Source: Oscheius sp. JU75 (taxonomy: Eukaryota > Nematoda > Chromadorea > Rhabditida > Rhabditidae). From it: a DNA stretch of 64,000 nucleotides. The position numbers and the translations under genes were made by a program. The notes under the pieces are model-generated. The model made no database searches and was not told where the DNA came from. It saw nothing but the letters and a program-made list of their open reading frames with translations. This document shows positions 20,715 to 31,355 of this stretch, piece by piece; within the stretch, counting starts at the first letter, position 1, and each line of letters starts with the position of its first letter. Location of the stretch: the NCBI GenBank assembly GCA_037178855.1, contig JASJZC010000006.1:9280501-9344500 (forward strand). The letters are read 5' to 3'.

Positions 20715-22060
20715 TCAGTTGGCTCCTCCTTCTTGTTCACCAGCATCTTGGTCGTCAGCAGCGGCATCGGAGGTCCAGAGGGTCAGGTTGTCCCTGAGGA
20801 GCTGCATGATGAGGGTCGAGTCTTTGTAGGAATCCTCGTTCAAGGTATCGAGCTCGGCTATGGCGTCGTCGAAGGCCTGAAAATTGGAGATGAGTAACAA
20901 TTCAATGCAAAGGAGTATGGCGACACCTGCTTGGCAAGTTGACAAGCCCTATCGGGGCTCGAGGCTACTTCGTAGAAGAATACGGAGTAGTTTAGGGCCA
21001 GGCCCAGGCGGACTGGATGCGTTGGAGGCAGCTGGGCCTTGGCGATCTCCAGGGCATCGCTGTACGCCTCCTGTCCCGCGGTAGAAGAAGCTGAAAACTC
21101 GCCTGTTTAGCCAGCTGGCAGGCCTTGTCAGGGCTTCCGAGTATCTCGTAGTAGAAGACCGAGAAGTTGAGGGCTAGGCCGAGGCGGATGGGGTGGGTAG
21201 GCTGCATCTTGTCCTTGGCGATATCGAATGCCTCCTGGTACGACTGCTGCGACTTCTCGACAACCGCTGCAATCACAAGAGTCATCACAATACTAACAAC
21301 AAGGAGCAAGGATAGCTAGCGCTATTTGGAACATCCCATCCGCCTCGGACAGACAATTAGAGGGACATTCCAAAAGGCGTTAGCACTCCAAACAACAGGG
21401 GACAAGGGGAGGAGGTAAAAACTCACACATCCTGTCGTCTCCGGAAGCGACCTCGGCCAAGTAGCGGTAATAATCTCCCTTCATCTTCAGGTAGAACACC
21501 TTTGATTCCGGGTTTCCAGCCTTGGGGATAAGGAACTTGTCGAGCAGGTTCTGAAAAAGGTTTGTTATGACAAATGTCAACGGATGGGCTGAGTCATTGC
21601 ATTGCGAAAGCATGCTTTCGATCCGCGGCTCGTGGTAGAAACAACGGTGGAAAAAACACAATAACGTACCAGGACATCCTGGCAGATGTCGCGGAGCTCC
21701 TTCTCAACCTTCTCTCTGTACTCCTTGGCCATCTGCTGTTTCTTCTCAGATCCCTCAGTCTTCTGCTCGATGGAGGAAATGACTCTCCAGCTGGATCGGC
21801 GAGCTCCGACGACGTTCTTGTAGGCGACGGAGAGAAGGTTGCGCTCCTCGTTGGAAAGCTCAGCTCCGAGCTCGGTGACCTTCTTCATGGACTGAGCCAT
21901 GTCATCGTAACGCTCGGCCTGTAAAATAAAACTTTATTTTTGTACAAACATTAGAAAAAATCAATATCAGCCAAAATTAGAGAAAAATCAATATTTCAAA
22001 ATAACCAACCTGCTCAGCCAGCTTGGCTCTCTGCACGAGCTCGTCCTTGTTGTCAGCCAT
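20715..22060 (-). CDS. 14-3-3 protein with a tandem pair of mutually exclusive exons
   Basis: Exons: 22010-22060 ([17 protein letters not shown]), 21670-21918, 21427-21550, then either 3A 21103-21266 or 3B 20927-21090, then 20715-20876. Phases hold with either choice; the product is about 247 aa. Recognisable 14-3-3 blocks: [70 protein letters not shown] and [19 protein letters not shown]. 14-3-3 dimers bind phosphoserine/threonine motifs; the Lys/Arg/Tyr pocket residues sit in exons 2 and 3, and the groove Leu/Asn/Val (GLALNxSVF) lie in the variable exon and are kept in both versions. ATG follows tttttcag by 11 nt, so trans-splicing is likely. The 3A donor is GC (gcgagt), the 3B donor GT (gtgtcg). 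KAT lies 324 bp downstream on the same strand. Very secure. Confidence 0.97.
20927..21090 (-). other. 14-3-3 variable exon 3B (divergent duplicate)
   Basis: Also exactly 164 nt and 55 residues: [55 protein letters not shown]. By my count 33 of 55 positions are identical to 3A. Acceptor ttttcag, donor gtgtcg. It is separated from 3A by 12 nt (21091-21102), which serve both as the 3A donor and the 3B acceptor. Confidence 0.88.
21103..21266 (-). other. 14-3-3 variable exon 3A (canonical sequence)
   Basis: 164 nt encoding, with its split first codon, 55 residues from [20 protein letters not shown] through [13 protein letters not shown]. This is the family-typical version (compare [20 protein letters not shown] in most animals). 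Acceptor ttgcag; donor is the non-canonical GC in gcgagt. Confidence 0.9.
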
Positions 22061-25000
22061 GGTAACTTAAGCTGAAAAATCGAGATTGGCAAGGCAAAGA
22101 AGATGGAAGGTTTGAAAGAAGAACAGGGACAGAGAATGCTTGAAAATGAAACAGAAGACAACATCCACCACTGAATACCCCGCCAGAATGCTCTATGGAA
22201 ACGTCATGCTCAACGGGGGGCTGGGCGGGAACATAGCGCCGAGCGCGCACACAATAACAGTTCCCATTTTCTCCCATGGAGACTAACCAAAATTTAGCCC
22301 CTCATCGATGTTCTAGACAAAAAGTAGCGTGGGAAACAATGACAGCAAAAAGAGCTGCAAAAAAACGAGCGAAAACGCCAGAAAATTGGAGAGCGGATTT
22401 TAGGAATAGCGGCGCGGAGGAATCTGCCAGGGGTCGGCGGCTGTCGGCTCCGCCCCGTTGTCACTAAATTCACCGCGGGACCTTGGGAGCGCGCACAAAA
22501 GTAGCGCCGATTCAAACGGCATTTTTTCTTTCTAATTTTCAGCGAAACTGAGAAAACCGAGACGGTGGGGGCTACTCCTACCCCATTTTCACCATTTTTG
22601 CTGCTTTAATTCCCGAAAAGACCGAAAAAGGGAGAACATGCGGTTCAGGCAGTGCTGGCGGAGGAATTCGAGGGGTCGGCAGTGGGGAAGGCAGGCAGCA
22701 GCGAACTCAAATCAATACCAAGGCTGCTGACCAGCGCGAAAACAGCGCGTTCCGTAGTTGTCTGCTGCTGGAACATTACTCATTACTATGCCTCAGGCTA
22801 TTTATAGTCGGAGAGGAGATAATTGGAAGTGAGGGCACTGAAAACCTGAAAGTAAAGAGTTCGGAGCTGTCCAGCTCGTTCAGACGGTGGTATTTCGGGT
22901 AGAATTTTGCAGAATCTTTGCACCATGATTGTTTTTGATTGTATATTGCCCAAGGAGTCCCGAAATAGTCGCCCGGGACGTGTTCTGTTTACAAAAACAG
23001 TCGCGCGCGACGCATGTCTCTCTCCCCGTCGGCGCTCTTTTCGTACTCTGTTGACAGTTCTCGGACCCACTCTAATCTGATGCGATTCCCTTTAACCCTC
23101 CTCATCATCATTATATAGTCTGTTAACTGGGTCGAATCTTCTTCCGCTGCCACAGGATCAAAGCCCGCTGACCCCGTAGTGTAATTCTGGTCGCTGCCAA
23201 TCAAACCAGCCCTATTTCTCGATATCTGAAGCAAACAATCGGACCCTCAGTGTGTTTTGGTCGTATGTCTTCGGCCAGATTGTTTTGTTAGTTTTCCAGA
23301 CTCTTTCCAACGAGATAATACGGGTGTAGAAGATTCAAAGTGATATCTCTCCGGATGGGAGGGGTTCTGTTTCCAGTAATATCCATGTTTTTAAATAGGA
23401 GTACACATGACAGGAAAAGCTTCCCTTGTCACACACCTCTTTCTTGCTCCGATTGTTTCATATGGATTGGAGCATTCTTTGATGCCGACCGACACTCGCT
23501 CCGAGCAGCACCGGGTGAGAGAGAGAGAGCTCGCGGATCAATGCAGTGTCCACTCTCGGGGACTGAGACGAGGAGGGGAGAGAGCGAATTTGAGGGACAC
23601 ACACATTTCCGCTGAAGCTATGAATACGTCCATGGAGACCGGATATGTGTCCATATTTGGTCAATCTCATGTGTGTTGCCTTCTCTAGGCCGCTAAGAGA
23701 TCCTAGAAGACTCCGATTTGATGAGAGATGGCACAAGCAACTTGTTTTCCACTTCGAAACCTATATTTAGGGCCGAGAGCAGTCAATAATCCTCGCGCGT
23801 GTCCCATAATTGTGGGGCCCTCGGTTGCCTAGGGGAGAGAAAGAGAGTCATGTGACTGAATCAAATGATATTTCTTATCAGGTAGTCGAACACCATCTTG
23901 AAATTCAGGAAGGAACTTGACTCAACCCTTCGAACTCCACGATATGACTGAATCTATAAATTCCTTGACTGAAAGTGATGGCTTGAACATGGTTAATCCG
24001 ACAAGAAGATAAGAGACAGTTGTGACAAAAAAAGCTGATAAGAACCTCCTTTCCTTGTTCTATTCCTTTGAGGGATCCAGTAAAGAAATAAAAGAAACAC
24101 CATCAGTTGAACCTCTTCCACAAATATTTAGTCCGTTTCTGTAAACAATTGACTTTTGAAGAGAGTTCTCGGGTGATTGTCTCTCCCTCCCCGAGTGACC
24201 TTAGACATCTAGAGAGACTTTCAAATGCAGACCGCCCACCGTCATTGCCAAATGATTCATGGCGCCGAAACAGTTCGGAGAGATGGAATTAGGCGGGAAA
24301 GGGCAACAAATGTCAACAGATTCAAACTCTAGCTTCTCTCTGTTAGACAAAAGGTGTAGCAAGAATTAAATTCATCTTTCTTTACCAAAGCGCAATGATG
24401 TCCGTCTGCCATAGTGTCCACACAATTGCATGTCAACACTAATGCCCAAAAACGCTGACAAGACATTTTATGTTAAGAGAGAAGGAGACAAGCCAGCTGT
24501 GGATGAAAATGCTATTAGGGAAGCGGCGCAGCCGCCTGTGATCAATTTTAAACTAAGCCCAAAAAGCTGCGAAGCTGCCGTCGGCAGCTGGTATGATACA
24601 AGACAGCCCAGTAATAATTGGAAAGAGTGAAGTAAAGGCATGATTATGGATACAGAAGGAGATGTTGAAAAGGATTTGTTGAACCAGGAGAAGAAAGGAG
24701 TGCGGAGGCTGATGAAAACAGCAGCCGTGGCTCGAAATGGGGTAAATGAAACTGTTGTTGAACCGAAAAATGGGTTCAGGCTAAGAACTACTGGAGAAAA
24801 GTCCGCATTCGAGACATTTGTGATGGAAATGAGTTGAGCCAGCTGCTGGTCGAGCGCTCTGCTCACATCTACCACATTCACGCGTTGCAGGTACGGAAGC
24901 ACTCCATGGGCTCCGTATAGGTCGTTGAGACAGATAGGCAGACACACTTACTAAGAATGTTGGAAAAAATGGTTACTACATTGGATAGTGGAAACAAGAA

Positions 25001-25355
25001 GGATTCAACATGTGGATATCTCTGGAGAGCAGAAAACAGTAACGATGTGTAGACGTAGTGCAGAAGAATGTTGGACATTGATCGCGAAAGTACTAATGAA
25101 AACAATTTATTCCTAGCATGAATAATATCCGTTAACGAATCAGTCATTTCAAAGGGAATCATAGATTTTCCACGAAGGACTATTAGTCCGAATTTTCATC
25201 GCTCTTCTGGAGAGGGGGATAGCTGCTCTTGGAAAGTCGGCACCAGGCACTTTTTGACCGGCTTGTTCGGAAGTCCGCTTCAGTTACTCATGTTCGAGAC
25301 CAATTGAAAAGAGGAACATACTTGACTCTTTCTTTATCTATGATCGGATAGCCAT
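22061..25355. other. 14-3-3 upstream region and gene-poor DNA
   Basis: Immediately upstream of the 14-3-3 start is a likely outron/promoter. No gene is supported up to 25355. One dispersed-repeat copy lies at about 24391-24600. A short stretch at about 24838-24898 looks codon-like on both strands but lacks partner exons. Confidence 0.45.
24391..24600 (+). repeat. Dispersed repeat, copy A of a direct pair
   Basis: Landmarks GATGTCCGTC, GTGTCCACACAATTGC, TGTCAACACTAA, AAAACGCTGACAAG, GAGACAAGCCAGCTGTG, GAAGCGGCGCAGCCGCC recur in order at 25812-26020. The GAAGCGGCGCAGCCG core also occurs near 942, linking this to the 740-1010 module. Confidence 0.6.
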
Positions 25356-25795
25356 TCATAACCGACCCAATGGTATCTGATCAGCGTTGCTGTAGGCGAC
25401 AACATCGAAATGCTGTCTCAAAGCTGGCTGATAGAGGGCCTCGGATTTGGTGTCCTAGGAACGCCCAAGAAAACATGTTCAGATTGAAAAGAAAAAGTCG
25501 CTAGAAAAAAAAGTGGTCGAGTCGTCTCCTCTTCTGGATGAATAGTTCGTCGTAAAAACATCGTGCAGATCAAACTCTTTTATTTTTTTTTTGACACGAA
25601 TTGAGCTTCTCAGTCTGTCAACACTCCAAGCATTTCCGGTTTCGGGGTAGCGGAAGTAGGTGCCATTGGCGTAGATCTTTTTGGCCACTCGAAGAATCTT
25701 GGAGAGGGCCCTCAATTTGAGTTTCTCTAGTTCCTGAAAGAGAACAGATTAACCGCAATGTTACGCTACGTTACCTGACAGCGACGGACGCGCAT
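25356..25795 (-). CDS. Small unidentified protein, about 97 aa
   Basis: Proposed exons 25775-25795 (MRVRRCQ), 25560-25733 (ELEKLKLRALSKILRVAKKI ... YFRYPETGNAWSVDRLRSS ... KEFDLHD) and 25356-25454 (DTKSEALYQPALRQHFDVVA through QIPLGRL, TGA). Splice sites GTAACG/TTTCAG and GTTTTT/TTCCTAG join in phase 0 throughout. The protein is basic at its N-terminus with a likely amphipathic helix and ends in a well-ordered-looking C-terminus; no signal peptide or TM segment. A small mitochondrial protein is possible, but I recognise no family. It lies downstream of MED21 on the same strand (489 bp gap). The second donor is weak, so the middle exon's end may differ. Confidence 0.45.
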
Positions 25796-26284
25796 ATCAC
25801 TCTACTACTAAAGTGGAATGGTGTCCGTCCGTCCGTCCCCGTGTCCGCACAATTGCCTGTCAACACTAACACTCCAAAAAGCTGACAAGTCATTTCATGT
25901 CCAGAAACAAGGGACAAGTCAGCTGTGAAAAAAATTTATTACTGAGGAAGCGACAAAGCCGCCTGTTATCAATGACGGTAAATCATGACTACTGCGAAAA
26001 TGCTGCTGGCAACAGGTTCACAAACTAAATCTTGGCTCAGGAGATCTCTACACGAGCGAACCCGATGCGTCGTTCTTCTCAAAATTCAACCTATACATCC
26101 TTGGGGTCGTTTCTGTTCGAGGTATCCGAGAATTCTGCAGCGAAATAACGTCAAAATGGTGCAAACCAGTTCTTCTGGAGTCAGGGGCTCCCAATGCATC
26201 TCTACCACATGTGACAACATTAAAATCCACTAGGAACCCAAAAATCTTTATTGGAAATGTACAGAAAGGTTGAACGAGATCTGG
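25796..26284. other. Spacer between MED21 and the small gene
   Basis: Mostly the repeat copy at 25812-26020. Nothing else is recognised. Confidence 0.4.
25812..26020 (+). repeat. Dispersed repeat, copy B of the direct pair
   Basis: Same orientation and order as 24391-24600 (GTGTCCGTCCGTCC, CGCACAATTGCCTGTCAACACTAACAC, AAAAGCTGACAAGTC, GGACAAGTCAGCTGTG, GAAGCGACAAAGCCGCC). The landmark here is split for length; the matching block is continuous at about 25850-25880. Confidence 0.6.
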
Positions 26285-27410
26285 TTAGACTGTTGGCCGG
26301 CTGGATAGCTGTACTTTGGCTATCTCACTGAGACGTTCCTGCAGCTGGGCAGCCATCTGTTCGCCCTCTTTGCAGACAACTTCCAGGTCACGGGCGGCCT
26401 GGAAAATACGAAACGGTTGTAGAAACAAAGAGGCAAATGAACCTTCGTTCGTTTCGTGTCCATCAGCAGAAGTTTGTCGTTATTATCGTCAATTTGGGTC
26501 TGTATTGTGTCATCGACGGGCATCGTGTCGATCAGAGCCTAAAACTGTATGTTGCTGTGGAAAAAAACGGAGTTTACCTCAATTTCACTGGCAGTTTTGG
26601 CAATAAACTTGGCCATCAGCTCCGATTGGTCTTCTTTGTCAAGCTCCTGCAAAAAATCGTATTAGAGCCGATTAAAGACATGAAATATTGGTACAGTGCT
26701 CTTTCTCTACCAAATATGCGCCGTAGGCCTGGCCGATTTTCAGCGTCCTGCGACTCAGACCGGGCCGAAACGATTCTCAGCGTTCAGGGTGCACAACAGA
26801 AATCAGCCATTTAGGGGTCAAGGTTACATTTTTCAGCTTTACAATGTTGTGCAAAGTTGTAGAGCAGGAAAAATGCTTCAACTTTGCATAATGAAGTAAT
26901 GCAACTTTGACCGCCAACTGGATGATTTTTGTTGCGCACCCTGAGAGCTGAAAATGGTTTTGGTCCGGCATGGGTCACACAGCGCTGAAAGAGTCCGTCA
27001 ACACCCGACCTTTTCCGGGCCTATGGTACATGTCTGCTCTCAATGTCATTGAACTTCTTAGCCACAGGCTCTTTTCCGTGACCTAAGGCAATAATTGAAT
27101 CTCTTGCGGCGGAGTGATGGCCATTTTACTTATATAACTCAATTCATGACTGCATCGAGCTCCTCTGAATCAATTTGATTAATACCCCTTGAACCTTCCT
27201 AGAACATTAAATTATCAATAGCCTCTTTTCACTGGGCTGTGAGCAATTTCATAGAGAGTTTACTGCATTTTCCATAGAAAAACAACGAACCTCGCAGCTG
27301 GAATTGAAATCACAGGCCGGAGCCTGCAAAACCAGCACTCCGATGGCATTGCACATGAAATGCGCCTGATCCGTAATCAAATTTTGAAGTTGGGTCAGCC
27401 GATCGGCCAT
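26285..27410 (-). CDS. MED21: Mediator complex subunit 21
   Basis: Four phase-0 exons: 27291-27410, 26578-26646, 26443-26538, 26285-26398, 132 residues (human 144). It opens MADRLTQLQNLITDQAHFMC, almost the textbook MED21 start, then NAIGVLVLQAPA; exon 2 reads ELDKEDQSELMAKFIAKTAS (human ..QLFAALIARTAKDID), exon 3 ALIDTMPVDD and a helix, exon 4 LEVVCKEGEQMAAQLQERLS. MED21 pairs with MED7 in the Mediator middle module at the hinge contacting RNA polymerase II. Start is 133 bp after the TXNL4A stop on the same strand, so it may be the downstream gene of an operon. Intron 1 (26647-27290) houses a foldback element. Secure. Confidence 0.92.
26745..26975. repeat. Foldback element in MED21 intron 1
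   Basis: Left arm: CTCAGCGTTCAGGGTGC, CAGAAATCAGCC, GGTCAAGGTTACATT, AATGTTGTGCAAAGTTGTAG. The right arm carries their complements in reverse order (CAACTTTGCAT, AATGCAACTTTGACC, GATGATTTTTG, GCGCACCCTGAGAGCTGA). Confidence 0.8.
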
Positions 27411-27543
27411 TATCTAAGAGGTACATTAAAATCAACAGGTTGAAACAGGTATTTGAGCAAGCGAGAATGCGGAAAAACTAGAGTCACATGAGAGAAAGGT
27501 GGAAATTTATGTGGTCATGTAGAATGTACAGGAAATACGAAGA
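27411..27543 (-). promoter_or_regulatory. Candidate operon spacer TXNL4A-MED21
   Basis: 133 bp between the TXNL4A stop and the MED21 ATG. No promoter signal is evident, and a gap close to 100 bp is typical of nematode SL2-type operons. Inferred only from spacing and strand. Confidence 0.4.
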
Positions 27544-28135
27544 TCAATACTTGTACTTGGTGGAGTAGTCCTTAGGTGAGACGACCAGACCGCGACCCTT
27601 TCGAGCCCCCCTGAACCAATTTTTTCTGTGAAAATACGAACTTGAGACAAACCTGTAGACGGTTTCCACGATGTCAATGAACTCTTGTCCGTCGGTGACT
27701 GCCCAGTTGATTTTGTTGTTATTTCCAGTGCCTAAACAATATTTTTCATGGAAAAAACAATAGGCTGACCTAAATCGACCATGATATGCTTGTTTCGGAA
27801 GAAGAACATCACAGTGCACGGGTCATACAGCTCATACATCTTGTTGAAATCGGGCACCTTCGAAATGTCGACGAGATAGACCACGGCAAACAGTTTAACC
27901 TTCGGAGCTATTTTGAAGAGGGTCTGGAAAGAAATGCTCGTAGGAAAACACCTTGAGAACGAACCTCATCCATTCGCATGCAAGTGGGGTCCCAATCGTG
28001 CCCGAAACGGATGACCACCACACGATCCTCTTCGGACAGAATGGCTTGGTCTACCTTGAAAAAGCCGTGTACTAAAGGAAACTTGTTAGAGATTACCTGC
28101 CATCCATTGTCGAGATGAGGGAGCATGTACGACAT
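27544..28135 (-). CDS. TXNL4A: U5 snRNP protein DIM1 (thioredoxin-like 4A)
   Basis: Five exons: 28097-28135, 27965-28054, 27770-27923, 27653-27731, 27544-27610; 142 residues, the same as the human protein. Starts MSYMLPHLDNGWQVDQAIL, then VVVIRFGHDWDPTCMRMDE, KVKLFAVVYLVDISKVPDFN, PCTVMFFFRNKHIMVDLGTG, and ends PKDYSTKYKY. DIM1 has a thioredoxin fold and is a core component of the U4/U6.U5 tri-snRNP needed for pre-mRNA splicing. Among the most conserved eukaryotic proteins, so identification is certain. It is head-to-head with the methyltransferase gene across 345 bp. Confidence 0.97.
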
Positions 28136-28480
28136 GGTTACTGCTTGTTAGTGGTCTTTGGGGGAGCCCTCTGTAATAAAGTGCTTAGTAATGAACATAG
28201 AGGGTCTATGAGTAGCCAGGAATGAAAAAAAACGAGAAAATACAGGCAAAACAGCTGGAAGCTGAAACGAACAGGTGGATTCCGAAAATGTTCAGCTCTT
28301 TTACAATATAACCCGGGAACCGGGCGTGCGAACGAAAGTGTCACGTAACTCACGTACTCGCATTTTCAGTTTAACGTCGGGTGTCTCTAGCCTTTTCATA
28401 TTTTTTTATGTCCGCAACCTTCCCTTTCCGCAAAACTAGCCAGAAAAAAAACTTTTTTTTCCAGCCGAAACCCATGATAG
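28136..28480. promoter_or_regulatory. Bidirectional promoter region, TXNL4A and methyltransferase
   Basis: Divergent starts 345 bp apart. A trans-splice-like acceptor (ttttttttccag, ending 28464) sits before the plus-strand ATG. No TATA box is obvious. Confidence 0.4.
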
Positions 28481-31355
28481 ATGCCTCAAGGATTGCTCCC
28501 TTCACACTTCTCATCAGAACATCCACATCAAAGGTTCGTGTCTTCCACCTATAAAGAGCAGAATCAGTTCAGATACCTCGATAACAAGCCCAGCTTCCTC
28601 ACACGGCTCAAACGTCGTTTCTTTTACGTGTTGGACGGAAATCCGAGGCGGCTAAAGAGCATTTCTTTACTCCTGCTCACAGTATGCATAGCTTTCTACT
28701 TGGTGGTTTGTTTTGAAACTCTCAGTTTTGATTTAAAAAAGCTTCAGTTCTTCGCCTTTGTAAACGACGCGGTTATCGAAGAAGCTCCAAACATTGTCTT
28801 GCCCGATTCGTTACTAGAAAAACGGTTTGTTCTTGTTCAAATTCTCGGTAGAACTCCAGTTCAGTGTTGATTTCAAGCGGGTAACAATCGACAAAATATG
28901 CTCAGAAAGTACCAGCGTCTGTTATAGTGTTATTGATGAGAAGACGGATGAAAAGTAAGCTAGCCTATATCTTCCTCTAACAAAAAGCTTCAGTACTGTT
29001 TTGCGACACCTCTCCTTCGATAATGGGCTGCCCGAAGAGTATGATACTAGCGTGATACTGATCCCGCCCAGTGGAGAAACTTTCGACAGCTCCGACACCA
29101 GAATATGGAACATTGATCACCGTAAAATCTCCTCACAATACGTAGGGTACCCTATTTTTCTTCAAATTTGATGTTTTTCAGGTTGCCGGAATGTTCATCA
29201 CGCCGTTCATGCTCTCCTTACTGCCTACGGAAGGCCCAGCTGGAAATAAATCGATGCTCGAGATTGGTCTGGGCGGCGGAAGTCTTGATATGGCCATGCA
29301 TACGGCCTTACCTGATGTAATACGCCTGATTTTGATTATCTTTTACACCATATTCAGGTGAACATCACAGGCGTAGAACTCGATCCGGTCGTGATCAAAA
29401 TAGCCGAGAAATGGTTCGGTGTTGCTGGCAATGACAGGCACAGAATGGTCGCGGCAGATGGTGTTCAATTTGTCAGCGATATGAGGAAGAGACGTGTGTT
29501 TTGCCTCGTTTTTAAAGGAGAAAAGTTTAAATTTTAGAGGAGACGACGGACATTGTTGTCGTAGACGCATGCGGCGGAGATGTCGACATCACGTGCCCGT
29601 CTGAAGGATTCAGGACGAGGGACGCCGTCGAGAATTTGATGTCTATTCTCAATCCTTCAGGTAGCTTACCAATATTCGAACTATTTTATTTGGTATAACG
29701 AAGCTTGAAAATATAATCTACCAAACCATCAGCCCAAAAATGGTCGGTTTTACAACCACACATTTCGCGAGAGTTTCAAAAATGAAGGGAGATGCCAGCT
29801 GGACCTGGATCTAGTTTAAAATGTCCTCGCGTCTCTGTCTGTCTGTCTGTCTGTCTGAAGCCAATATTGCCAATTAGTGTGCACTATTTTGTGCGCACAC
29901 TAATTGTTTGCAAGTCAAGCCAAATCGAGTCAGTTCGGGAAGTAGCTTCGTTGGGGAAACGTTGTTCCTGTCACGGTACCTCGATTGGAGGGAATGCGGA
30001 CAGGTTGAAGTGTGAGGAAAGGGTCACGACAGTTGGATAGAAGAAGTTAGAAATCGAGCAGTTTTGGAAGAATCGGATTATTACTGGCAATGAGCCCTAA
30101 GGGGCGTTAGCATTACTTGGACAAGGAGCTTGGTTGAGGCATGGGAAATGGGTTCAAAGAGTGAAAGGGAAGTGGGTTTGAGGGTTTAGTTTAAAATGTC
30201 CTCGCGTCTCTGTCTGTCTGTCTGAAGCCAATATTGCCAATTAGTGTGCACTATTTTGTGCGCACACTAATTGTTGGCAAGTCAAGTCAGTTCGGTTAGA
30301 TACCTTCTTTGGGAGGACGTTGGTTCTGTCATGGTAGCTCGGCTGGCGCGGAAAATGCGAACAGGGCGAAGTGAGAGAGAAGGATCAGTACAGGCTGACA
30401 GAAGGGGATAGAAACCGGGCAAAATTCAAAGGTATCAGAGGATATAACTGTCATTGAGCTCCCAGCCTAGAAAGTGGAGTCAAAGAGTGGGAAGTGGGTT
30501 TCACTGATTAGAAATGGTCATTAACAATCGTTTTTGCTGGGGAAAGGACAGGGTAGATATGCCTCAAGGTGCGCAACAAGTTAGGCTACCGCCCCGAAGG
30601 GGCGGCGGCCTAACTTGTATTCAAAAATTCGAACGAACAGGTCCTTTTTGCCATCAATAAAAGTTTTTGTAGCAAACATACTTTTATTATCATCCGCCAG
30701 CCATGCACTGGCCCTTGAGTATTTCGCTTTTTTGAAAGGTTTCCCAGAGACCTAGAGGTGAAAAGAACAAAAAAACTGCGAAAATCCACTGCCAAATGTT
30801 AACTGGCCCAACGTGTCCCGCGAGGGAAAACTACAGTATGCCGCCAGTTAACCCCGTTCCTGAATAGATTACTCTAATTGAATGCATAGTTTGTTTGACT
30901 ACTGTAATTGTCTAGTTTCTGCGACACAAGCAAAAAATTAAAAGTGCATAATTAAAGAACTAAACGACCACTTTAGTCTTGATTTGAGCAGGTCAGCTAG
31001 AGCCCATTGCAGGCCTGGCATACTCACCCGGTCTCTTACAGGTATTCTCATTGTAAACGTGCTGGCCCACGACGAGAAAGAAGCAAATCCTGTGAACGTC
31101 CAAAAGGCCGTAGCTGCATATACGGACGTCTTTCCCGCCTGTCTTCAGCTCAAAATGACCAATGAGGTAACTTTCTTCCGCTTTTCCCGCCAAAACAGTT
31201 CTTTTCAGCTGAACGTGATACTGGCCTGTCTCACCCAGTCGATCGGCGACGTCGAGGAACAGCTCAAATTCTACAGTAAACGTCTGGACGCGGCCGTGAC
31301 CACCTTCAAACTCGAATACATTCTCGGCAACGTGTCCCTGTCCAAGATCTACTGA
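28481..31355 (+). CDS. Membrane-anchored spermidine-synthase-fold methyltransferase
   Basis: Eight exons: 28481-28824, 28865-28954, 28994-29141, 29182-29316, 29358-29493, 29538-29660, 31042-31166, 31209-31355; phases all close, about 415 aa. One N-terminal transmembrane anchor (SISLLLLTVCIAFYLVVCF) follows a basic stretch. The SAM-binding motif I is LEIGLGGGSLDMAMH, motif II VELDPVVIKIAEKWFGV, then DGVQFVSDM and DIVVVDACGGD, the order found in polyamine-synthase-like (METTL13-like) methyltransferases; substrate unknown. A 39-nt in-frame stretch at about 28531-28569 has GT/AG ends and could be a facultative intron. The 1.4 kb intron 29661-31041 contains two palindrome-bearing repeats. ER/Golgi type II topology is inferred. 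Confidence 0.82.
29816..30186 (+). repeat. Palindrome-bearing dispersed repeat, copy 2
   Basis: Starts AAAATGTCCTCGCGTCTCTG, then (TCTG)n and the palindrome at 29872-29905. The body ends in GGGTTCAAAGAGTG units, immediately followed by copy 3. Both lie in one intron of the methyltransferase gene. Confidence 0.8.
30187..30520 (+). repeat. Palindrome-bearing dispersed repeat, copy 3
   Basis: Same start (TTTAAAATGTCCTCGCGTCT) as copy 2 and palindrome at 30239-30272 with the arms intact. The head-to-tail tandem arrangement with copy 2 fixes one unit's length at about 370 bp. Confidence 0.8.

Noticed and set aside
24468-24947. 159-aa minus-strand frame
   Set aside because: Half of it is the dispersed repeat at 24391-24600; the remaining part has no start or splice support.
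28474-28552. ATG at 28474 as the methyltransferase start
   Set aside because: Its frame runs into a stop within 26 codons and no in-phase splice rescues it; the overlapping ATG at 28481 opens the long frame.
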